The notes under the pieces: generated by a model
Told to the model about the DNA's origin: nothing
Database searches by the model: none
What the model saw: the letters and a program-made list of their open reading frames with translations, nothing else
NCBI GenBank assembly: GCA_018242505.1
Contig: JAFEBU010000027.1
Coordinates: 124,001-188,000, forward strand
Direction of reading: 5' to 3'
From: Pseudomonadota bacterium
GTDB lineage: Bacteria; Pseudomonadota; Alphaproteobacteria; Reyranellales; Reyranellaceae
Length of the DNA: 64,000 nt
Position numbers and translations under genes: made by a program
Shown: positions 50,715 through 60,300 of the stretch, in pieces
How positions within the stretch are numbered: position 1 is the first letter of the stretch
How the letters are laid out: each line of letters opens with the position of its first letter

Positions 50715-51941
50715 TCAGTCCTTGATGAGCGGGCAATGGCCGTCCTTGAGCGGACGGTAGGCCTTGTCGCCGGGCACGGTGGCGATCAGCTTGTAGATGT
50801 CGTCCTTGCCCTTGGATTCCGCCGGCGACTTCACCTGGAACAGGTACATGTCGCGGATCAACCGGCCATCCTCGCGCAGCTTGCCGTTCTTGGTCATCAT
50901 GTCGTTGACCGGCATCTCGCGCATCTTCGCCATCACGGCCTTGGCATCGTCGGTGCCGGCGGCCTGCACGGCTTTCAGGTAGTGCAAGGTCGAGCTGTAG
51001 ACGCCGGCCGTCAGCATGCTCGGCAGCTTGTCCTTCTTGGCGCGGAAGCGCTTGGTCCAGGCGCGCGTCTCGTCGTTCAGGTCCCAGTAGAACGACTCGG
51101 TCAGCACCAGACCCTGCGCCACGGGAAGGGTGAGCGACTGCACGTCGGTGGCGAAGACCAGAAGGCCAGCCAGCTTCTGGCCGCCCTTGACGATGCCGAA
51201 CTCTCCAGCCTGTTTGATCGAGTTGATCGTGTCCTGGCCGGCATTGGCGAGGCCGATCACCTTTGCCTTCGATGCCTGGGCCTGCAGCAGGTAGGAGGAG
51301 AAGTCCTGTGTGCTCAGCGGATGGCGGACGCTGCCCAGCACCTTGCCGCCCGCAGCTTTCACGACCGCCGTGACATCACGCTCCAGCGCATGGCCGAAGG
51401 CATAGTCTGCGGTGAGGAAGAACCAACTGTCGCCGCCGGCCTTCACCATCGCGGCACCCGTCACATGGGCCAGCGCATAGGTGTCGTAAACCCAGTGGGC
51501 GCCGGTCGCCGAACATGCCGGTCCCGTGAGGTCGGCCGAGGCGGCGCCGGTGTTGATGTCGATCAGGCCCTTTTCCTGGCTGATCTTGCGCACCGCCAGC
51601 GCCACGGAAGAGGTACCGAGACCCGTGATCATCTTCACGCCGTCGACGTCGTACCATTTGCGCGCAATGGCGGCGCCGACATCGGGCTTGGTCTGATGAT
51701 CGGCCGACAGGATCTCGATCGGGCGACCCAGCACCTTGCCACCGACATCCTCGACGGCAAGCTGCATGGCCTCGACCTCGCCAGCGGTCAGGTCGCCGTA
51801 GACGCCCGAAAAGCCTTCCATCACACCGATTTTGAGCGGTGCCGGCGCTTGCGCCTGGGCGATGGCAGCAAGCCCGATGATGGTGAGTCCCACGCCCGCC
51901 GCAACAGCGGCCCCAAGCCGGGCAATGACTGGAATTTTCAT
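50715..51941 (-). CDS. Branched-chain amino acid-type ABC substrate-binding protein, copy 1
   Basis: 408-residue periplasmic LivK/type-I binding protein. A Sec signal (about residues 1-30) ends near AQAQAPAP. APLKIGVMEGFSGVYGDLTA opens the mature fold. The two-lobe layout is seen in VDDVGGKVLG-type sequence and HPLSTQDFSSYLLQAQASKA. It is roughly three-quarters identical by eye to the next upstream protein. Both sit divergent from livGFHM and probably feed the same permease. Ligand unknown: amino acid, amide or aromatic acid. Confidence 0.88.
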   Translation of the reverse strand: MKIPVIARLGAAVAAGVGLTIIGLAAIAQAQAPAPLKIGVMEGFSGVYGDLTAGEVEAMQLAVEDVGGKVLGRPIEILSADHQTKPDVGAAIARKWYDVDGVKMITGLGTSSVALAVRKISQEKGLIDINTGAASADLTGPACSATGAHWVYDTYALAHVTGAAMVKAGGDSWFFLTADYAFGHALERDVTAVVKAAGGKVLGSVRHPLSTQDFSSYLLQAQASKAKVIGLANAGQDTINSIKQAGEFGIVKGGQKLAGLLVFATDVQSLTLPVAQGLVLTESFYWDLNDETRAWTKRFRAKKDKLPSMLTAGVYSSTLHYLKAVQAAGTDDAKAVMAKMREMPVNDMMTKNGKLREDGRLIRDMYLFQVKSPAESKGKDDIYKLIATVPGDKAYRPLKDGHCPLIKD

Positions 51942-52044
51942 GCTCTTTTATCTCCCTGATGCGGCTTCGCCGCAGACGACGAAACTTAACGCTGTGTGCT
52001 GGAATATGCCAAGTCCGGGCCGAGACCCTCCCCCGTCGGGCAAT

Positions 52045-52078
52045 GGACCGGAAGACGTCGGTGGACGTCTTCCGGTCC
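52045..52078. terminator. 15-bp perfect hairpin between the paralogous binding-protein genes
   Basis: GGACCGGAAGACGTC (52045-52059) pairs fully with GACGTCTTCCGGTCC (52064-52078) around GGTG. It lies 15 bases after the stop of copy 2 and 104 bases before the start of copy 1 on the minus strand. No T-run follows. It could attenuate read-through from copy 2 into copy 1, or protect the 3' end of the copy 2 message. Confidence 0.6.
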
Positions 52079-52092
52079 GCGAGCGACAGGAC

Positions 52093-53316
52093 TCAGCTCT
52101 TGATCAGCGGGCAGTGCCCATCCTTCAACGGACGATAGGCTTGGTCGCCGGGCACGGTGGCGATCAGCTTGTAGATGTCGTCCTTGCCCTTGGATTCCGC
52201 CGGCGACTTCACCTGGAACAGGTACATGTCGCGGACCAGCCGGCCGTCCTCGCGCAGCTTGCCGTTCTTGGTCATCATGTCGTTGACCGGCATCTCGCGC
52301 ATCTTCGCCATGACCGCCTTCGGGTCGTCGGTGCCGGCGGCCTGCATAGCCTTGAGATAGTGCAACGTGGCGCTATAGACGCCGGCCGTCGTCAGGTTCG
52401 GCAGCTTGTCCTTCTTGGCGCGGAAGCGCTTGGTCCAGGCGCGCGTCTCGTCGTTCAGGTCCCAGTAGAACGCAGTGGTCAATACCAGACCCTGCGCCAC
52501 GGGCAGGCCGAGCGACTGGACGTCGCTTTCGAAGACAATCAGGGCCGTCATGCGCTGGCCGCCCTTCACGAGGCCGAACTCGGCGGCCTGTTTGATGGCA
52601 TTGACCGTATCCATGCCGGCATTGGCGAGACCGACGATCTTTGCCTTGGAGGCCTGGGCCTGCAGGATGTACGAGGAGAAGTCCTGCGTGCTCAGCGGGT
52701 GCTTGACGCCGCCCAGTACCTTGCCGCCGGCCGCTTGGACGATCTTGGTGGTCTCATCCTCCATTGACTTGCCGAAGGCATAGTCGGCGGTGATGAAGAA
52801 CCAGGTATCGCCACCGTCCTTCACGATGGCATTGCCGCTTACGTGCGCCAGTGCATAGGTGTCATAGACCCAGTGGGCGCCCGTGGCCGAGCAGGCGGGA
52901 CCCGTGAGATCGGCCGACGCCGAGCCGACATTGAGGTCGATCTGGCCTTTTTCCTGCGCCACTTTGCGTACCGCCAAGCCCACCGAGGAGGTGTCAAGGC
53001 CGCTGATCATCTTGACGCCCTCGTCGTACCAGCGGCGAGCGATGCCCGCCGCAACGTCCGGCTTGTTCTGATGGTCGGCCGACACGATCTCGATCGGGCG
53101 ACCCAGCACCTTGCCGCCCACGTCGTCGACGGCGAGTTGCATGGCCTCGACCTGTCCTTGCGCGACGTCGGCATAAACTCCCGACAGGCCGGCCAGCACA
53201 CCGATTTTGAGCGGCGCGGGGGTCTGGGCCTGGGCGATCGCGGCGATGCCGACGACGGTCATGCCCACACCGGCCGCCAGCAACGCACCTAGCCGGACAA
53301 CGTTCGAAACTCTCAT
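52093..53316 (-). CDS. Branched-chain amino acid-type ABC substrate-binding protein, copy 2
   Basis: 407-residue paralogue of the binding protein at 50715-51941. The signal ends near AQAQTPAP, and APLKIGVLAGLSGVYADVAQ opens the mature protein. I use the ATG at 53316, preceded by GGGGAGG at a good distance; in-frame ATGs at 53325 and 53349 overlap or precede that site. It is first in the minus-strand transcription unit, divergent from livG with 168 bases between. Differences from copy 1 are concentrated in the N-terminal ligand-facing half, so ligand range may differ. Confidence 0.88.
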   Translation of the reverse strand: MRVSNVVRLGALLAAGVGMTVVGIAAIAQAQTPAPLKIGVLAGLSGVYADVAQGQVEAMQLAVDDVGGKVLGRPIEIVSADHQNKPDVAAGIARRWYDEGVKMISGLDTSSVGLAVRKVAQEKGQIDLNVGSASADLTGPACSATGAHWVYDTYALAHVSGNAIVKDGGDTWFFITADYAFGKSMEDETTKIVQAAGGKVLGGVKHPLSTQDFSSYILQAQASKAKIVGLANAGMDTVNAIKQAAEFGLVKGGQRMTALIVFESDVQSLGLPVAQGLVLTTAFYWDLNDETRAWTKRFRAKKDKLPNLTTAGVYSATLHYLKAMQAAGTDDPKAVMAKMREMPVNDMMTKNGKLREDGRLVRDMYLFQVKSPAESKGKDDIYKLIATVPGDQAYRPLKDGHCPLIKS

Positions 53317-53484
53317 GCCAAGCATCCTCCCCACATGCAGCAGCATCACATTGGGCTCTGTTTAGCGTCTCCTCGCTGTCTGTGCCAAGGGGCGTTGCCG
53401 GTGCGGAAACAAGCCCGGGACACACTCGCGCTGGACATCGCGGCAAAGCTTCGATTTATTCGCGACACCGCAAAGGGAGAGCGG

Positions 53485-54243
53485 ATGGCCAAAGAAGAAG
53501 CAATTCTCGAGGCAACAGGATTGACGAAGGAATTCAAGGGTTTCGTGGCGGTAAAGAACGTGAATCTGTGCGTTCGCCGCCATACGATCCATGCATTGAT
53601 CGGCCCCAATGGCGCCGGCAAGACGACCTGCTTCAATCTTCTCACCCACTTCCTGACGCCGACCTCGGGCCGCATCCGCTTCAACGGGCGGGAAATCACC
53701 GGCAACTCGCCTGCGACCATCGCGCGCATGGGATTGGTGCGGTCATTCCAGATCTCGGCCGTGTTCCCGCATCTCACCGTGCGGGAGAACGTACGGGTCG
53801 CGCTGCAGCGAAAGCTGCGCAACTCGTTCCATTTCTGGCGCTCAGGGCGGGTGCTGAACAGCCTCGATGCGCGTGCGCTCGAACTGGTCGAAGCGGTAGG
53901 ACTCGGAGCCATGGCCGAGCTTCCGGCTGTCGAACTGCCGTACGGTCGCAAGCGAGCGCTGGAGATCGCGACCACGCTTGCCCTCGACCCGGAGATGATG
54001 CTGCTCGACGAACCGATGGCAGGCCTTGGTCACGAGGACATCCAGCGCATTACCGCGCTCATTCGCTCCGTCGCGCAAAATCGTACCGTGTTGATGGTCG
54101 AGCACAACATGTCGGTCGTGGCCGATCTTTCCAACACGATCACCGTTCTGGCACGCGGCGAGGTGCTGGCGGAAGGACCGTACGAGGCTGTCTCGAAGAA
54201 TCCGCAGGTCGTCGAGGCCTATGTCGGAACCGGCCATGCGTGA
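53485..54243 (+). CDS. livG: ABC transporter ATP-binding protein, LivG-type
   Basis: 252-residue ATPase of a branched-chain amino acid-type importer. Walker A GPNGAGKTT, Walker B MMLLDEPMAGL, H-loop VEHNMSVV. The signature LPYGRKRALEIA is a variant of the usual LSYGxQR. GGGAGAGCGG precedes the ATG at 53485. First gene of livGFHM; it overlaps livF. Confidence 0.9.
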   Translation: MAKEEAILEATGLTKEFKGFVAVKNVNLCVRRHTIHALIGPNGAGKTTCFNLLTHFLTPTSGRIRFNGREITGNSPATIARMGLVRSFQISAVFPHLTVRENVRVALQRKLRNSFHFWRSGRVLNSLDARALELVEAVGLGAMAELPAVELPYGRKRALEIATTLALDPEMMLLDEPMAGLGHEDIQRITALIRSVAQNRTVLMVEHNMSVVADLSNTITVLARGEVLAEGPYEAVSKNPQVVEAYVGTGHA

Positions 54244-54940
54244 CGCGCTTCTCAAGGTCGATCGGCTGGAGGCCTGGTACGGCGAATCGCATATCCTGCA
54301 CGGTGTCGGTTTCGAAATCGGGCGCGGCGAACTGGTCACGCTGCTCGGTCGCAATGGCGCCGGCAAGACGACGACCTTGCGCTCGATCATGGGCATTGTC
54401 GGCAAACGCAAGGGCTCGGTGCAATTCGACGGTCAGGAAACGGTGAATCGTTCGTCCGACACAATCGCCCGGCTCGGCATTGCCTATTGCCCCGAGGAAC
54501 GGGGCATCTTCTCGAGCCTCAACGTGGAGGAGAACCTTCTGCTGCCGCCGCCGGTCAAGCCGGGTGGCATGGGCTTGAAGGAGATCTACAGCCTCTTTCC
54601 CAACCTCGAGGAGCGTCGCCGCAGCCAGGGCACGAAGCTTTCCGGCGGCGAGCAGCAGATGCTGGCGATCGGCCGTATTCTGCGCACCGGCGCCAACCTG
54701 CTGCTGCTCGACGAGCCGACCGAGGGCCTGGCCCCGGTGATCGTGCAGCGCATCGGAGAGATCATCCGTCAGCTCAAGCAGCGCGGCTTCACCATTCTGC
54801 TGGTGGAGCAGAATTTCCGCTTCGCCGCAATGGTGGCCGACCGCCACTATGTGATGGAGGACGGCCGCGTGGTCGACATGATCGCTGCCGCCGACGTCAC
54901 GCAAAGTATCGACAAGCTGCAGACCTATCTCGGAGTTTGA
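54236..54940 (+). CDS. livF: ABC transporter ATP-binding protein, LivF-type
   Basis: 234-residue LivF ATPase: Walker A GRNGAGKTTT, signature LSGGEQQML, Walker B LLLLDEPTEGLAP, H-loop VEQNFRFA. Start at the ATG at 54236, overlapping the livG end by eight bases; an in-frame ATG at 54221 is a second possibility. It pairs with LivG on the cytoplasmic side of the importer. Confidence 0.9.
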   Translation: MRDALLKVDRLEAWYGESHILHGVGFEIGRGELVTLLGRNGAGKTTTLRSIMGIVGKRKGSVQFDGQETVNRSSDTIARLGIAYCPEERGIFSSLNVEENLLLPPPVKPGGMGLKEIYSLFPNLEERRRSQGTKLSGGEQQMLAIGRILRTGANLLLLDEPTEGLAPVIVQRIGEIIRQLKQRGFTILLVEQNFRFAAMVADRHYVMEDGRVVDMIAAADVTQSIDKLQTYLGV

Positions 54941-54947
54941 CCGCGCG

Positions 54948-55829
54948 ATGCTCGATATCTTCAGTATCCCGCTGCCGGCGCTGTTCGGTCAGCTCTTGCT
55001 TGGGCTGATCAACGGCGCTTTCTACGCCATGTTGAGCCTTGGCCTCGCGGTCATCTTCGGCATGCTGAACGTGATCAACTTCACGCACGGCGCGATGTAT
55101 ATGCTGGGCGCCTTCGCCGCCTGGCTGATGCTGACGAATCTTTCGATCCCGTTCTGGGCGTCGCTGGTGCTGGCCCCGCTGATCGTCGGCTTGTTCGGCA
55201 TCGTGATCGAGCGCCTTCTCCTGAAGCGCATCTATCATCTCGACCATCTCTACGGCTTCCTGCTCACTTTCGGTCTGGCGCTGGTGATCGAAGGGCTGTT
55301 CCAGTGGAGATGGGGATCCTCGGGCGCGCCCTATCCGGCGCCGATTCCCGGCGGCTACAACCTCGGCTTCATGTTCATGCCGGCCTACCGCGGCTTCGTC
55401 GTGGTGGCGGCGTTGGTGATCTGCCTTGCCACCTGGTACGGCATCGAGCGCACGCGGCTCGGCGCCTATCTGCGCGCCGCCACCGAGAATCCCACTCTGG
55501 TGCGCGCCTTCGGCATCAACGTGCCGCGCCTCATCACTCTGACCTACGGGCTGGGCGTCGCTCTTGCCGCACTGGCCGGCGTGCTGGCCGCGCCGATCCA
55601 GCAGGTCTCGGCGTTGATGGGCTCCAACCTCGTGCTGGTGGTCTTTGCTGTTGTCGTGATCGGCGGCATGGGTTCGATCATGGGCTCCATCGTCACCGGC
55701 TTCGGCCTCGGCCTGATCGAGGGCCTCACCAAGGTCGTCTATCCCCCGGCCTCCAACACCGTGATCTTCGTCGTCATGGCGATCGTGCTGATGGTGAAGC
55801 CGGCGGGACTGTTCGGGCAGAGCAAATGA
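54948..55829 (+). CDS. livH: Branched-chain amino acid-type ABC permease, LivH-type
   Basis: 293-residue inner-membrane permease with about eight hydrophobic segments. GLINGAFYAMLSLGLAVIFG near the N terminus and AVVVIGGMGSIMGSIVTGFG near the C terminus (the ATPase-contact EAA-like loop) are typical. It starts seven bases after livF and overlaps livM by four. Confidence 0.91.
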   Translation: MLDIFSIPLPALFGQLLLGLINGAFYAMLSLGLAVIFGMLNVINFTHGAMYMLGAFAAWLMLTNLSIPFWASLVLAPLIVGLFGIVIERLLLKRIYHLDHLYGFLLTFGLALVIEGLFQWRWGSSGAPYPAPIPGGYNLGFMFMPAYRGFVVVAALVICLATWYGIERTRLGAYLRAATENPTLVRAFGINVPRLITLTYGLGVALAALAGVLAAPIQQVSALMGSNLVLVVFAVVVIGGMGSIMGSIVTGFGLGLIEGLTKVVYPPASNTVIFVVMAIVLMVKPAGLFGQSK

Positions 55830-56761
55830 CCAATCAGCGCTTCCTCCTGGCCGCAGGGCTGATCGTACTGGCGCTGATCGGGCCGTTTTTCGTCTATCCG
55901 GTGTTCCTGATGACGGCGCTCTGCTTCGCGCTGTTCGCTTGCGCCTTCAACCTCTTGCTGGGCTATGCCGGACTGATGAGCTTCGGCCACGCCATGTTCT
56001 TCGGCATGGGCGGCTATCTCTTCGGTTACGTGGTGAAGACGGTAGGCCTTCCGCCCGAGGTCGGGCTGCTGGCGGGCGTCGGCACCGCAGCGCTGCTCGG
56101 CCTTGCAACGGGGGTGCTGGCGATCCGCCGCCAGGGCATCTACTTCGCCATGATCACGCTCGCCTTCGCGCAGATGGTCTATTTCATCTGTGTGCAGGCG
56201 CCGTTCACCGGCGGCGAGGACGGACTGCAGGGCATTCCACGGCGGCCGCTGCTGGGCGGCTTGATCCAAATCACGGACGATCGCACGCTCTACTATGTGG
56301 TGCTGGCGATTTTCCTGTTCGGTTTCGCCGCCATCAATCGCTTCATCAATTCGCCGTTCGGCCAGGTACTGAAGGCGATCCGCGACAACGAGCAGCGTGC
56401 GCTGTCGCTCGGCTATGAAGCAGACCGCTACAAGCTCCTGGCCTTTGTGCTTTCGGCATCGCTTGCCGGTCTCGCCGGCGCCACCAAGGCGATGGTGCTC
56501 CAGTTCGCCACCCTGACCGACGTGAGCGCCGGCATGTCGGGCGAGGTCGTGCTGATGGCGCTGGTGGGCGGGCTCGGGACCATCCTCGGTCCGGTGCTCG
56601 GCGCGTTTATCATTGTCGCCATGCAGAACTATCTCGCCTCGTTCGGTGAGTTCGTCCTGGTGATCCAGGGCGCGATCTTCGTCGTGATCGTGATGGCCTT
56701 CCGCAAGGGCCTGGTTGGCGAGATCGGCGACTGGTGGCGTGGCCGCCGCAAGGCGAGCTGA
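55826..56761 (+). CDS. livM: Branched-chain amino acid-type ABC permease, LivM-type
   Basis: 311-residue permease partner of LivH. NLLLGYAGLMSFGHAMFFGM and AIRDNEQRALSLGYEADRYK are conserved, and MALVGGLGTILGPVLGAFI is the coupling region. ATGA overlap with livH. Last gene of livGFHM; the importer is complete with the two divergent binding proteins. Confidence 0.91.
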   Translation: MTNQRFLLAAGLIVLALIGPFFVYPVFLMTALCFALFACAFNLLLGYAGLMSFGHAMFFGMGGYLFGYVVKTVGLPPEVGLLAGVGTAALLGLATGVLAIRRQGIYFAMITLAFAQMVYFICVQAPFTGGEDGLQGIPRRPLLGGLIQITDDRTLYYVVLAIFLFGFAAINRFINSPFGQVLKAIRDNEQRALSLGYEADRYKLLAFVLSASLAGLAGATKAMVLQFATLTDVSAGMSGEVVLMALVGGLGTILGPVLGAFIIVAMQNYLASFGEFVLVIQGAIFVVIVMAFRKGLVGEIGDWWRGRRKAS

Positions 56762-57076
56762 CCCGCCCTCTTTCACGGCGGCGGGGTGTTGCCTTACTCC
56801 GCCATATCTTTGGTCAAGCGTATCTTCCGCTGAGGTCTTGAGCCGCCGCGGGCCGCCAGACTTCGCGCATTGTTCATCGCCAGGCGCATTGGCCATCGGT
56901 GGCGACGAACGGGGAACGGCTCCGAACTGAAGTTGCGAATCACCACGTCGCTGTAGCCCGTTGCCTGCGCCGCCTGCCCGCCCCGCCATGTCGCGGAAGG
57001 CGTAGGGCATGGTCACGGTCGAGACGGCGCTGCCCAACCCGGTCGGCGCCGTCCGGGGCGTTCTGGGCGAGAGGGA
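56762..57076. other. Gap without a recognisable gene
   Basis: 315 bases between livM and a small minus-strand gene. Frames exist on both strands but carry no family resemblance I can name. One minus stretch, STVTMPYAFRDMAG, reads like coding sequence and may be a remnant of a lost gene. No promoter or terminator of note. Confidence 0.4.
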
Positions 57077-57316
57077 TCAGCGCAGGCTGCCGGCGGGCTT
57101 GGGCGGCTCAACCATGTCGTTGCAGTTGGTCGCGCGAGTCATCAGGCAGTCCTGAATTCGCGACACGTCGCGCAGCCTCTCGAACAGGAAGATTCCGGAA
57201 ACGACCAGGGCGGCCAGGACGGCCAGCGCTACGAGGCTCTTTTTGCGCGCGACCTTCTCGATCTCTTCCTCGTCCTGCTCGAGGTATTCTTCCTTCTCGT
57301 ATCGACCTTGGATCAT
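57077..57316 (-). CDS. Small single-pass membrane protein
   Basis: 79-residue protein with an acidic N terminus (YEKEEYLEQDEEEIEKVARK), one membrane helix (SLVALAVLAALVVSGIFLF) and a short C-terminal part with two Cys (IQDCL, TNCND). Start at the ATG at 57316, 11 bases after the RND pump stop, so likely the last gene of the pump operon. Unknown function; an accessory peptide like AcrZ is a possibility only by position. Confidence 0.6.
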   Translation of the reverse strand: MIQGRYEKEEYLEQDEEEIEKVARKKSLVALAVLAALVVSGIFLFERLRDVSRIQDCLMTRATNCNDMVEPPKPAGSLR

Positions 57317-57327
57317 GTGCGGCTCGC

Positions 57328-60300
57328 TCAGTCGGCGGCACGCGACCCGGTATCCGCCGGACTCTCGGAGATCGCGGGGATGGTGGCGGGGATCTCGCCG
57401 GTAGGCCGACGGCGCTTGCCGCTCAGCCAGTGGGCGAAGCGGTCGAAGTAGAGATAGACGACAGGCGTCGTGTAGAGGGTGAGCCACTGCGAGACCAGAA
57501 GGCCGCCGACGATGGCAATGCCGAGCGGGCGCCGCAGCTCCGATCCGGCGCCTTGTCCGATGGCGATCGGCAGACCGCCGCCGATCGCGGCGAAGGTCGT
57601 CATCATGATCGGCCGGAAGCGCAGCAGACAGGCTTCGTGGATCGCCTCGAGCGGACTCTTGCCCTGCTCGCGCTCCGCCTCGAGGGCGAAGTCGATCATC
57701 ATGATGGCGTTCTTCTTGACGATGCCGATCAACAGGATGATGCCGATCAAGGCGATGACGCTGAGATCGTAGTGGAACAGCATCAGCGCCAGCAGCGCGC
57801 CGACGCCGGCCGACGGCAGTGCCGACAGGATCGTGATCGGATGCACGTAGCTCTCGTAGAGCATGCCGAGCACGATATAGACGGCGAGGATGGCTGCGGC
57901 GACCAGGAACGGCGTCGAGGCAAGCGATGACTGGAAGGCCTGGGCCGTGCCCTGGAACGAGCCGTCGAGCGTGATCGGCGTCTTGAGCTCGTTCTGCATG
58001 TTCTTGATCTTCTCGACCGCATCGCCGAGGGCGACACCGGGCGCAAGATTGAACGAGAGCGTGACGGCCGGGAACTGGCCCTGGTGGCTGACAGTGAGCG
58101 GCGCGATCCGGTTCACGAAACGGGCGACCGTGCTGAGCGGCACCTGCGCGCCACCGGTGCCTGCAATGTAGATGCGGGACAGGGCGGTGGGGTCGGTCTG
58201 GAATTCAGGCTGGACCTCGAGCACGACCTTGTATTGGGTCGCCGAGGTGTAGATCGTGGCGACCTGGCGCTGACCGAAGGCGTCGTACAGGGTCTGGTCG
58301 ATCTGGGCCAGCGACAGGCCGAGCCTGGACGCGGTATCGCGGTCGATATCGATGGCGATGTGCGGCGAGGCGATCTGCTGGTCTGATGCCACATCCTGCA
58401 GCTCCGGCATCTTGGCCATGTGCTGCTCGATGATTGGCGCCCAATGGTTGAGCTCTTCGGAGTCGGTCGAGGTGATGGTGTACTGGTATTCCGTCTTTGC
58501 CAGCCGCCCGCCGACATTGATGTCCTGTCCGGCCTGCATGTAGTACTTCACGCCCGGCACCGTCGCCACCTTGGGGCGCAGGTTCTGGATGATCTTCTGT
58601 GCGGAGAGTCCGCGTCGCTCGCTGAAGGGCTTGAGCTGGATGAACATGCGCGCCGTATTCTCGGCCGAGTTGCCGGCGGTCGCGCCGACGAAGCCAACCA
58701 CGCCCGAGACGCCCGGTTCCTCCTTGATGATGGCGGCGAGCTTGTTCTGGATGTTCGCCATCGCGTAGAAGGAGATGTCCTGCCGGGCCTCGGCCTGGCC
58801 GAAGATGAAGCCGGTGTCCTGCTCGGGGAAGAACCCCTTGGGGATCGTGATGTAGAGGTAGCCGGTGACGAAGATCAGCGCGATCGTCGACATGAGCGTC
58901 AGGAACTGGTGGCGGAACACCCACCGCAGGCCGCGGTCGTAGAAGCGCACGACCGCTTCGAAGGCGTTCTCGCACATCTGGTTCAGCCGTCCGCGCTTGT
59001 GATGGGATTCGCGCTTCAGGAACTGCGAGCACATCACCGGCGTCAGCGTGAGCGAGACGAAGGCGGACATGCAGACCGCGACCGTCACAACCACTGCAAA
59101 CTCGCGGAACAGCCGGCCGACGATGCCGCCCATGAACAGGAGCGGAATGAACACGGCAATCAGCGAGAAGGTAATCGACACGATGGTGAAGCCGATCTGC
59201 CCCGCGCCCTTCATGGCGGCGTCGAACGGGCGTTCGCCTTCCTCGATGTAGCGGACAATGTTCTCGATCATCACGATCGCATCGTCGACCACGAAGCCGA
59301 CGGCGATTGTGAGGCCCATCAGCGACAGGTTGTCGATCGAGTAGTCGCAGAGATACATCACGCCGAACGTGCCGATGAGCGCAAGCGGGACGGTGATGCT
59401 GGGGATGATCGTCGCCCACATGTGGCGCAGGAAGATGAAGATGACCAGCACGACCAGGGCGACGGTCACGAGCAGGGTGAACTGGACGTCCTCCACTGAA
59501 TCGCGGATCGACTGCGAGCGGTCGGACATCAGGTCGACATGCACGGTCTGCGGGATCGAGGCGAGCAACCGGGGCATCATCGCCTTGACCTTTTTGACGA
59601 TCTCGACCGTGTTGGCGCCGGGCTGGCGGTAGATCAACAGCAGCTCGGCGCGCTTTCCGTTGTACCAGGCGCCGGTGCGCGGCGACTTGGTGGCGTCGAT
59701 CACGTCGCCGATGTCCTGCAGCTTGACCGCTGCTCCGTTCCTGTAGGCGACGATGATGTTGCGGAAGGCGGCCGCGTCGAACAGCTGGTCGTTGGTGTCC
59801 AGCATGACCGAGAGGTGCTCGTTTTCGAGGTTGCCCTTGGCCTGGTTGAGGGTCGCACTGCCGATCGCGCTGCGTACGTCTTCCAGGGAAATGCCGCGCG
59901 AGGCGAGCGCGGCCGGATTGGCCTGGATACGCACCGCATAGTCCTGCTGCCCGGCGACGAATACCTGCGACACGCCAGCCACGGCGGAAATCTTCTGCGC
60001 CAGGATCACGAACGCGTAGTTGTCGACCTTGTATATCGGCAGGTCGTCGGAATAGACCGCGTAGATCAGGACGGCGCGGTCGGCCGGATTGACCTTGCGG
60101 TAGGTCGGTGGGTTGGGCAGGTCCTTGGGCAGCAGGCCGCTGGCGGCATTGATCGCGGTCTGAACATCGGTCGCGGCGCCGTCGATCTTGCGGTTGAGAT
60201 CGAACTGCAGGGTGATCGATGTGCTGCCGAGCCCGCTGGTCGAGTTCATCGAGGCGAGGCCGGGAATTGCCGCGAACTGCTGCTCGAGCGGGGTGGCCAC

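Noticed and set aside
50184-51959. 591-residue plus-strand frame across the MFS and binding-protein genes
   Set aside because: Antisense to two well-supported minus-strand genes and a terminator.
55739-57037. 432-residue minus-strand frame opposite livM and the following gap
   Set aside because: Antisense to livM; composition rich in His/Glu/Arg/Gln without any domain.
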